Source: Actinomycetes bacterium (GTDB lineage: Bacteria > Actinomycetota > Coriobacteriia > Anaerosomatales > JAJZPX01). Taken from it: DNA of 15,071 nt. Made by a program: the position numbers and the translations under genes. Shown here one piece after another: positions 8,140 to 13,100 of this stretch. The stretch is from contig JAJZPX010000015.1 of the NCBI GenBank assembly GCA_021811025.1, positions 1-15,071 on the forward strand, in the 5' to 3' direction. Below the pieces are notes generated by a model, which saw only the letters and a program-made list of their open reading frames with translations, searched no databases and was not told where the DNA came from. Positions within the stretch are counted from its first letter, which is position 1. Every line of letters starts with the position of its first letter.

Positions 8140-8163
8140 CGTCGGACGGGGCCTTCTCCGACG
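8140..8163. repeat. Inverted repeat in operon leader
   Basis: CGTCGGA (8140-8146) and TCCGACG (8157-8163) pair perfectly around a 10-nt loop, about 30 nt upstream of the sugar-transferase GTG. In the transcript this would be a stable leader hairpin. It could be an operator, an attenuating hairpin, or the 3' end of the DUF2779 transcript. No U-tract follows, so a classical terminator is unlikely. Confidence 0.4.
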
Positions 8164-8230
8164 AAGCCTCCCCCCGACGTCGAAGACACAGGTTGCGGTC
8201 TTGTGCGAGCCTGCTGTGAAGGTGCTAGAG

Positions 8231-8236
8231 ATTCTA
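8231..8236 (-). promoter_or_regulatory. Candidate -10 box for the polysaccharide operon
   Basis: Minus-strand TAGAAT is the best sigma-70-type -10 match in this intergenic region. A weak TGTCAC lies 18 nt upstream in a -35-like place. It would give a leader of about 110 nt containing the 8140-8163 hairpin. Confidence 0.3.
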
Positions 8237-8293
8237 CTCCTGTTCAGGCAGGAAGTGACAGCCGACGCACTCCCCACGCGCTCGTCGTGCCCG

Positions 8294-9769
8294 CTACGCT
8301 GCCTCCTCTCCCTGCAGAACCCGGTGCAGCTCGACCATCGCCAGGGTGTCCGTCGCGCAATACGCCCTGAGGTCGGCCATGATCGCGTCCCGGACCTTGG
8401 CCGAGACGTCGCCGCGCGCGCACTGCAAGTAGCGCAGCGACGCCGTCCCGCCCTCATGTATCCCGAGGTCGTCGTAGCTGAGCGTGCCGACGAGCGCCGG
8501 CAGCACGACCTTGATCGAGCTGCGGCCCAGCAGCTCGGGGTGCTGCACGAAGTCTCGCACCGGCTTCTCGAGGTCGAACAGCCTCGCCCTCACGCGCGCG
8601 AGCGCGTCCGCGTGTCCCGGCAGCGCGTCGGCGAGCTCGCGCAGGCGCGAGTCCTCGAACGACGCGTGATACGCCACGACGCTGCCCTCCTCGCCGAGCG
8701 CCTCGAGCATCGTCTGGACGAACTTGGGCCGCGGGTCGGGACCGGGCTGCGCGAGGAACTCGAGATGTGTGAGCGCGCCGTCTGCCGCCAGCACGTGGTC
8801 CGACCACTGGAAGGGCACCTGCTGGAACGGCCGCGTGCCGGGATAGAGCGGCAGCGCCGGCATCATGGTCTCGAAGTCGAGGAAGTGTATCGGGTGGCGC
8901 AGGCGCGCGAAGGCCGCCTGCAGCCCGGGCGCGAAGCGCGGAGTGCCGCGCCGCACGGTCTCGCAGACGGCGCGCTGTGCGGCAGTGAGGCCCGGGAAGA
9001 ACGGCGGGATGTCGCCGATGCTCGTGATGCCCGCGTCGAGAAGCGCCGCGATCAGCTCGTCGCTCACTCGCGGGAGCGCGGTGATCGGCCGCTCGGGCAG
9101 CGACGCATGGCAGTGGCCGAAGAACGCGCACGCATACGGCTTCTCGCAGTGCTTCCCGATGCGGCGCACCGGCTCCGGCCCGTCGATCGTCTCGAGCATG
9201 TGCGCTACGAGCTCGGGGAACGCCGGGAGCCACGCGCGGGCGTCCGACGTCACCTCCTCGATCGCGAACAACCGCCTGAGGTCGTAGCCGCCGCCCTGGT
9301 ACACGTATGTGTTGTCCAGATGCATGAGGTGCGCGCGGCGCACCCTCAGCCCCGCGCCCTCCAGCACCCACATCTGCACCGCGACGTCCGTGATGTTCTC
9401 GGGCTTCACCCTCGTGCCCGACTTCACCTCGACGAGCTCCCACGCGTCCCCTACGCGGACGAGCACGTCCGGCCGCACGAACACGCCCGCGTGCACGAAC
9501 GCCGCCTCGAACAGCACCCGCGGCGGGTCGTCGGCCATCAGCCGCGTCGTCGTCTCGAGCGCCCGCGCCGACTGCGTGTGGTCCTCGGCGATCAGCACCC
9601 CACCGGGGAACCGCTCGCGCGCGAGCTCGCCCACGCGCGTGCCCGTGTCGAACACGTGCTGCTGCACCTCGGTGACCGGGTCCGCCAGCTCCGGACGGTT
9701 GCACTTGAGCCACAGCAGCTTCTCGCACTGCAGCCCCAGCTGGAACCTCGACTTCGACAACGACGCCAT
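8294..9769 (-). CDS. DUF2779-type protein: Cas4-like PD-(D/E)XK plus DEDDy exonuclease domains
   Basis: The start is ATG at 9769, with GGAGGT 7 nt upstream; the longer in-frame start at 9811 lacks this and lies upstream of the likely promoter. The product has 491 residues. The N-terminal half is RecB/Cas4-like: C15 in LGLQCEKLLW, E88, D101 in RPDVLV, E114-V-K116 in LVEVKSG, then C208, C214 and C220 (GKHCEKPYACAFFGHC). One Cys near the N-terminus plus three after the nuclease core is the Cas4/AddB-style iron-sulfur pattern. The C-terminal half is RNase H-like: D298 and E300 in FLDFETM, D373 in SFEDSRL, and Y470-x3-D474 in RAYCATDT, which is the DEDDy arrangement. It is most likely a DNA-processing enzyme with two nuclease centres. 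Its biological role is not known to me, and no CRISPR array or cas gene is nearby. Confidence 0.85.
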   Translation of the reverse strand: MASLSKSRFQLGLQCEKLLWLKCNRPELADPVTEVQQHVFDTGTRVGELARERFPGGVLIAEDHTQSARALETTTRLMADDPPRVLFEAAFVHAGVFVRPDVLVRVGDAWELVEVKSGTRVKPENITDVAVQMWVLEGAGLRVRRAHLMHLDNTYVYQGGGYDLRRLFAIEEVTSDARAWLPAFPELVAHMLETIDGPEPVRRIGKHCEKPYACAFFGHCHASLPERPITALPRVSDELIAALLDAGITSIGDIPPFFPGLTAAQRAVCETVRRGTPRFAPGLQAAFARLRHPIHFLDFETMMPALPLYPGTRPFQQVPFQWSDHVLAADGALTHLEFLAQPGPDPRPKFVQTMLEALGEEGSVVAYHASFEDSRLRELADALPGHADALARVRARLFDLEKPVRDFVQHPELLGRSSIKVVLPALVGTLSYDDLGIHEGGTASLRYLQCARGDVSAKVRDAIMADLRAYCATDTLAMVELHRVLQGEEAA

Positions 9770-9776
9770 CACCCGC

Positions 9777-9782
9777 ACCTCC
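9777..9782 (-). promoter_or_regulatory. Ribosome binding site fixing the DUF2779 start
   Basis: GGAGGT on the minus strand lies 7 nt from ATG 9769. It decides against the longer ATG at 9811, which has no comparable site. Confidence 0.75.
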
Positions 9783-9799
9783 ACCTGCCGCCGCCGATG

Positions 9800-9827
9800 C
9801 GAGTATGGCACGGCGGTCTGACAGGAA
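9800..9827 (-). promoter_or_regulatory. Candidate extended -10 promoter for the DUF2779 gene
   Basis: Reading the minus strand, TTCCTGTCA (9827-9819) is followed at fixed spacing by TGC (9810-9808), hexamer CATACT (9807-9802) and CG. The TG one base before the hexamer is an extended -10 feature. A start about 7 nt downstream gives a leader of about 25 nt that contains the GGAGGT. The same arrangement occurs before recQ and before the zinc-ribbon frame. No good -35 TTGACA is present. Confidence 0.4.
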
Positions 9828-9851
9828 CCTTGCCGGAATCGGAACGGCGGG

Positions 9852-9860
9852 TGGGATACT
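9852..9860 (+). promoter_or_regulatory. Candidate extended -10 promoter for the nitroreductase
   Basis: TGG followed by GATACT (9855-9860) is an extended -10 match. A weak TTGCCG (9830-9835) sits upstream at slightly long spacing (19 nt). The predicted leader is about 25 nt and contains AGGAGG. Confidence 0.35.
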
Positions 9861-9878
9861 CATCCCGACCGAGACGTC

Positions 9879-9884
9879 AGGAGG
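9879..9884 (+). promoter_or_regulatory. Ribosome binding site of the nitroreductase
   Basis: AGGAGG stands 7 nt before ATG 9892. It selects this start over an in-frame upstream ATG at 9805. Confidence 0.75.
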
Positions 9885-9891
9885 CGCCGCC

Positions 9892-10407
9892 ATGCTCGAC
9901 ACCCTTCGCAAGCGCCGCAGCATTCGCCGCTATGCGAACCGCCCGATCGAGCCCGAGCTCATCGCGCAGCTGAAGGAGGCGGCTCTGCGCTCGCCGACGT
10001 CGCAGAACCGCCATCCATGGCGATTCTTCTTCGTGACGGACCCCGAGCTCCTCGAGAAGCTGTCGCACGCGAAGCGACAGTACGCCGACTTCCTCACCAC
10101 TGCGCCCCTCGGCGTGGTCGTCTGCGCGAACGAGCGCGTCTCCGACGTATGGGTCGAGGACTGCGCGATCGCCGCGACGATCCTGCAGCTCACGGCGACG
10201 AGCCTCGGCCTCGGGTCGTGCTGGATCCAGATACGCGGAGACCGCTTCGACGCCGAAGGACGGCTGGCCGAGGACGTCGCGCGGGGGCTGCTCGCGCTCG
10301 AGCCCGAGATGCGCGTCGACGCGATGCTCGCGATCGGCTACCCGGCCGAGGAGAAGCCGGGGTGGCCGGCCGACAGGCTGCCGTGGGAGAAGGTCGAGGA
10401 GCGGTAG
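9892..10407 (+). CDS. Nitroreductase-family FMN oxidoreductase
   Basis: This 171-residue protein is a single nitroreductase domain of the short type, expected to bind FMN as a dimer and use NAD(P)H to reduce nitro, quinone or enal compounds. Visible signatures are MLDTLRKRRSIRRY at the N-terminus (Arg residues that contact FMN phosphate), SPTSQNRHPWRFFFV (34-48, flavin-ring side), the helix VEDCAIAATILQLTATSLGLGS (88-109, the usual dimer and FMN segment), CWIQIRGD, and the closing AIGYPAEEKP (147-156). The start at 9892 has a strong RBS and matches the family N-terminus. It is the only plus-strand gene in the window, divergent from the DUF2779 gene with a shared 122-bp region and convergent to the PEP-synthase-like gene. 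The physiological substrate is unknown. Confidence 0.9.
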   Translation: MLDTLRKRRSIRRYANRPIEPELIAQLKEAALRSPTSQNRHPWRFFFVTDPELLEKLSHAKRQYADFLTTAPLGVVVCANERVSDVWVEDCAIAATILQLTATSLGLGSCWIQIRGDRFDAEGRLAEDVARGLLALEPEMRVDAMLAIGYPAEEKPGWPADRLPWEKVEER

Positions 10408-10459
10408 GAGACGCGCGCGCCTGAGATCGGCAGGCGAGGGAGGCGCAGGTGCTGCGGAG

Positions 10460-10481
10460 GTGACACCACCGCTGGTGTCAC
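10460..10481. repeat. Perfect 9-bp hairpin (possible bidirectional terminator)
   Basis: GTGACACCA (10460-10468) and TGGTGTCAC (10473-10481) pair fully around CCGC. It sits 52 nt after the nitroreductase stop, so it may end transcription from one or both sides. There is no T-tract, so this would be a tailless terminator at best. The right arm is also the first unit of the neighbouring repeat array. Confidence 0.45.
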
Positions 10482-10554
10482 AAGTGGTGTCGTATGCGCC
10501 GTCACTGGTGGCACCGGTGGTGTCACATTCGGTGTCACGGGTGGTGTCACGTTT
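10474..10554. repeat. Imperfect 12-bp direct repeat array, core GGTGTCAC
   Basis: Exact GGTGTCAC occurs at 10474, 10519, 10531 and 10543. Related copies are GGTGTCGT at 10486 and GGTGGCAC at 10507. Successive starts are 12 bp apart, except for one 21-bp step between 10486 and 10507. An inverted copy, GTGACACC, is at 10460. The unit is approximately GGTGTCACNNGT. It is either a minisatellite or a set of protein-binding sites. Confidence 0.7.
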
Positions 10555-10566
10555 CGGAGAGGGTCG

Positions 10567-10618
10567 CCGCCTACCACTCGGCCTTCCGTCTACCGCCTGC
10601 CACTCGGCCGTCCGTCTA
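10567..10618. repeat. 26-bp tandem duplication
   Basis: Two adjacent 26-bp copies (10567-10592 and 10593-10618) differ at two positions only (A/G and T/G). A third copy begins with CCGCC at 10619 and then runs into the palindrome. The repeat lies just beyond the PEP-synthase-like stop codon. Confidence 0.75.
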
Positions 10619-10632
10619 CCGCCGATCGGCGG
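10619..10632. repeat. 14-bp perfect palindrome after the PEP-synthase-like gene
   Basis: CCGCCGATCGGCGG reads the same on both strands and starts 5 nt beyond the stop codon (10638-10640, minus strand). It might fold in the transcript's 3' end or bind a dimeric protein. Without a loop or T-tract it is a weak terminator candidate. Confidence 0.4.
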
Positions 10633-10637
10633 CGCCG

Positions 10638-12812
10638 TCACCGAACGCCGGCGAGGGCCCGAGCGGACTCGATCGCGCGTATCCGTCGCTTGACGTCGAC
10701 GAAGTACGCGAGCGACACGCCGATCGCGTCGTAACCCATGCCGAGGAGCCGAGGCAGCAGCCGGGGGTCGCGCGCGGCCTCGCCCGTCGCGCAGGCGAAC
10801 ACGCCGCCGCTCCGCACCGACTCGGCGATCGCCTCCAACATGTACGCCACTGCGGGATGCGACGGGTCGAAGCGGTCGGCGATGCGCGAGCTCTCGCGGT
10901 CGAGCGCGAGCACGCACATCGTGAGGTCGCTCACCCCGACGCTGACGAATCCCGTGCCCGCGTCCAGGAAGTCGCGCAGCCGCAGCGCCACCGCCGGCGT
11001 CTCCACCGACAACCCCACCGCAACGTCCTCGCCCGGGTGCATCCCCGCCCGCCGCACCGCCTTCAAGCCCTCCTCGAACTCCGAGACGAACCGCACGAAC
11101 GGCAGCTTCACGCCGAGGTTGCGGCGCCCCTCGGCGACCACGCGCGCGATCGCCCGCAGCTCCAGCTCGAGCATCTCGGGCTCCGCGAGCTCGCGGCCGA
11201 TGCCGCGCCACCCCAGCAGCGGGTTCGGCTCGTCCGGTTCGCCCTCGCCCCCCGCGAGCCGCCGGAACTCGTCGCTGGGCGCGTCCATCAGCTTGTACCA
11301 GACGGGCTTGCCGTCGAAGAGCTCAAGCGTACGGCGGATGCCCCGGACGATGGTCTCCTCGAGCTCGGGCCCCCGGCCGCGCCTGATCATCTCGGAAGGG
11401 TGCACCCCTGAGCGCAGCAGGAAGTAGTCGTCGCGGAGCGAGGAGACGCCGTCGGCCACCTGCGCGACCACCGACGCCTTCTCGGGCACGATGACCGAGG
11501 CGAAGACCTTCGTGCGAGTGTCCGGAACGTCCTCGAGCCCCTCGGGCGTAAGCGAGAGATCCCCCTCGTACACCGCCCCGCGGAACCCGTCGACGGTCAC
11601 CATCGTGCCGCTGCGCAGGCGGGTCGTCGCGCTGCGAGCGCCGATGATGACGGGCACGCCGAACTCGCGAAGGATGTTCGCGCCGTGGCTGGTCGCGCCG
11701 CCCTCCTCGGCGATGACGGCGGCCGCACCGTGCAGGCGGACGGCCAGCTCGTTCGTGAGGCGCTTCACCACGGCGACGCACGAGGCGAGGTCGTTCGGCA
11801 GCGCATCGCCGGAGGTCACGCAAACAGTGCCCGAGCCGACGCTCGGGCTCGCGGGCGAGCCGTGCAGCAGCACCGTTTGCTCCTCGACCTGCGGGAACAC
11901 GCGCTCCTCGCGCGGCGAGAACACCAGCGGCCGCGACTGCAGGATCCAGAAGCGCCCCTCGCCGTACGCCCACTCGACGTCCTGCGGCCCGCCGAGGATG
12001 TCCTCCGCTCGCAGCGCCCAGCCGGCGAGCTCCGCGACCTCGCCGTCGTCCAGGCGCCGCTCGTGTGCCTCCGGCTCGGCCTCGCGCCCCGGCCGAGGCG
12101 CCAGCTTTCGCACCATCACGCGCCCGTCGCGCGGGTCGTACGCGTAGCGCTCGGGCGTCACCTCGCCCGAGACGACGTCCTCGCCCGGCCCGTAGGTCGC
12201 CTCGACGACGACGTCGTTCCCGTAGCGGTTGACGGGATCGCGTGTGAAGACGAGGCCGGCGCGCTCGGCGGGCACGAGGCGCTGCACGAGCACGGCGACC
12301 TCGAGGGCCTGCTCGTCCACGCCCGAGTCACGCGCGTAAGCACTCACCTGGGGGCGGAACGCGGAGATCCAACACTCCTTCACGGCGTCCGGCAGGTCCT
12401 CGCACCGCGTCAGGCCGACGGCCGAGGACAGCATGCCGGAGAAGCTCGCGTTCGGGGCGTCCTCCAGCGTGCCGCTGCTGCGCACGGCCATCGCTCCCCC
12501 GCCGGCGGTCACCTCGCGGCAGACACCGTCGAGCGCCGCGTCGAGCTCGGCCGGGAGCGGCTGCGAGTGCATCGCGCCCGCGACGGAGCGGTAGCGCGCC
12601 TCGAGCGCACCGGGCTCGAGGAGCGCCGAGCGGATCGCCTCGCCCACCCGCGGCGCGGCGACGAACTCGCGGTACGCGTCGGTGGTCACGACGAACGCCG
12701 GCGGCACGGGGAAGCCCTCGGCGCGCAGGCGCGCGAGGTTCGCGGACTTGCGGCCGACGACGGCGGTCGACACGCCCAGCGCTTCCGCGAGCGGCACGAT
12801 GAGTCGTCCCAC
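10638..12812 (-). CDS. PEP synthase / pyruvate phosphate dikinase-like enzyme with altered active site
   Basis: From GTG 12812 the product is 724 residues, close to PEP synthase length; the open frame continues to 12995 but the extra 61 residues look non-coding. The N-terminal ATP-grasp (PPDK_N) domain has VVGRKSANLARL (18-29), MAVRSSGTLEDAP (108-120), and FTRDPV (179-184). The swivelling phosphohistidine domain has GGATSHGANILRE (361-373; H366). The C-terminal TIM barrel has NPLLGWRGIG (520-529; R526), SVETPAV (592-598; E594) and DLTMCVLALDR. The tail VFACATGEAARDP (661-673) aligns with the family's catalytic CGE/CGQ motif but has Thr666 there, with Cys664 two residues earlier. SVGVSDL also replaces the usual SIGSNDL. 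It may be a diverged PEP synthase or a dikinase for another acceptor. Rifampin-phosphotransferase-like enzymes lack this barrel. Confidence 0.82.
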   Translation of the reverse strand: MGRLIVPLAEALGVSTAVVGRKSANLARLRAEGFPVPPAFVVTTDAYREFVAAPRVGEAIRSALLEPGALEARYRSVAGAMHSQPLPAELDAALDGVCREVTAGGGAMAVRSSGTLEDAPNASFSGMLSSAVGLTRCEDLPDAVKECWISAFRPQVSAYARDSGVDEQALEVAVLVQRLVPAERAGLVFTRDPVNRYGNDVVVEATYGPGEDVVSGEVTPERYAYDPRDGRVMVRKLAPRPGREAEPEAHERRLDDGEVAELAGWALRAEDILGGPQDVEWAYGEGRFWILQSRPLVFSPREERVFPQVEEQTVLLHGSPASPSVGSGTVCVTSGDALPNDLASCVAVVKRLTNELAVRLHGAAAVIAEEGGATSHGANILREFGVPVIIGARSATTRLRSGTMVTVDGFRGAVYEGDLSLTPEGLEDVPDTRTKVFASVIVPEKASVVAQVADGVSSLRDDYFLLRSGVHPSEMIRRGRGPELEETIVRGIRRTLELFDGKPVWYKLMDAPSDEFRRLAGGEGEPDEPNPLLGWRGIGRELAEPEMLELELRAIARVVAEGRRNLGVKLPFVRFVSEFEEGLKAVRRAGMHPGEDVAVGLSVETPAVALRLRDFLDAGTGFVSVGVSDLTMCVLALDRESSRIADRFDPSHPAVAYMLEAIAESVRSGGVFACATGEAARDPRLLPRLLGMGYDAIGVSLAYFVDVKRRIRAIESARALAGVR

Positions 12813-13021
12813 GTTCGCCCCCGCTCGTCGCTGCTCGGCCAGGACCCGTAGTGATTCCCGGATGCGGGCGAGAGGTGACGGGACGGAGGGGCGGCGGGGG
12901 TCACGGACGCGGTTCGCGCCGGCAGGCCGAGGGAAGCGGCGACGAGCGGCGCCAAGGACTGAAAGCTCGCGGTCAGCCAGACGTTCGTCCCGCACTTCGA
13001 GCAGTACCCCGCCTTCGCCAT
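12686..13021 (-). pseudogene. Truncated zinc-ribbon protein start, running into the PEP-synthase-like gene
   Basis: An ATG at 13021 with an excellent RBS opens a frame beginning MAKAGYCSKCGTNVWLTA. A CxxCG knuckle (C7, C10) followed by NVWLT is what I expect at the start of small actinobacterial zinc-ribbon proteins. From about residue 19 (12967) onward the sequence turns into low-complexity Ala/Pro/Ser/Arg translation, with no second Cys pair to complete the zinc site. The frame stops at 12686, overlapping the PEP-synthase-like coding region by 127 nt. The simplest reading is a gene truncated by deletion whose translation signals survive. Alternatively it makes a short leader peptide coupled to the downstream gene. 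The family recognition is from memory and should be treated as weak. Confidence 0.4.
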
Positions 13022-13024
13022 GTC

Positions 13025-13036
13025 CCCTCCCCTTCC
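13025..13036 (-). promoter_or_regulatory. Strong ribosome binding site of the zinc-ribbon frame
   Basis: The minus strand reads GGAAGGGGAGGG across these positions, ending a few nt before ATG 13021. It is the most purine-rich initiation site in the window and is the main evidence that 13021 is, or was, a real start. Confidence 0.55.
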
Positions 13037-13048
13037 GGCGTCCCCACG

Positions 13049-13072
13049 CGAGCCTATCACGCCCTCACGACA
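13049..13072 (-). promoter_or_regulatory. Candidate extended -10 promoter before the zinc-ribbon frame
   Basis: The minus strand carries TGTC (13072-13069), nine bases, TGA, then hexamer TAGGCT (13056-13051) and CG. This is the same layout as before recQ and the DUF2779 gene. A start near 13044 would give a leader of about 23 nt containing the strong RBS. It may also drive the PEP-synthase-like gene. Confidence 0.35.
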
Positions 13073-13074
13073 TC

Positions 13075-13095
13075 GCCTTCGGCACGTCCCGAGGC
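13075..13095 (-). terminator. Weak hairpin downstream of recQ
   Basis: GCCTTCGG (13075-13082) and CCGAGGC (13089-13095) pair with one bulged base around CACGTC, starting 5 nt past the recQ stop. No T-tract follows in the recQ direction, so termination is only a possibility. Confidence 0.25.
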
Positions 13096-13100
13096 ACCCC

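Larger units (their letters stand above)
8113..8293. other. Intergenic leader of the polysaccharide operon
   Basis: This 181-bp stretch lies between the end of the DUF2779 gene and the start of the operon. No reading frame in it looks coding. It holds a perfect 7-bp inverted repeat (8140-8163), a possible minus-strand -10 box TAGAAT (8231-8236), and locally lower GC than its surroundings. A promoter for the operon most likely lies here, because the upstream gene is functionally unrelated. Confidence 0.55.
10408..10637. other. Convergent intergenic region rich in short repeats
   Basis: This 230-bp region lies between the nitroreductase and the PEP-synthase-like gene, which converge. No credible gene is seen: frames across it translate into low-complexity Val/Ser or Thr/Pro strings produced by the repeats. 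From left to right it holds a perfect hairpin, a 12-bp repeat array, a 26-bp tandem duplication and a 14-bp palindrome, listed separately. Confidence 0.7.

Noticed and set aside
10267..10324. Search for tRNA, rRNA or riboswitch-like structure in the window, including this GC-rich stretch
   Set aside because: No tRNA-like cloverleaf arms, TTCGANNC-type loops or rRNA segments were recognised in any intergenic region. This stretch is within the nitroreductase gene.
10460..10554. CRISPR array
   Set aside because: Repeats are 8-12 bp, with no spacers of 25-40 bp and no cas genes nearby. The DUF2779 protein's Cas4-like domain is not evidence of CRISPR by itself.
10338..10577. Thr/Pro/Val-rich minus-strand small frame across the repeat array
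   Set aside because: The pattern is simply the translation of the 12-bp repeats. It has no RBS and overlaps the nitroreductase end antisense.
12813..12995. Longer start for the PEP-synthase-like protein
   Set aside because: The extra 61 residues are Arg/Pro-rich and unlike the family, whose ATP-grasp domain begins soon after the GTG at 12812. The true start could still lie slightly upstream, since the RBS is weak.
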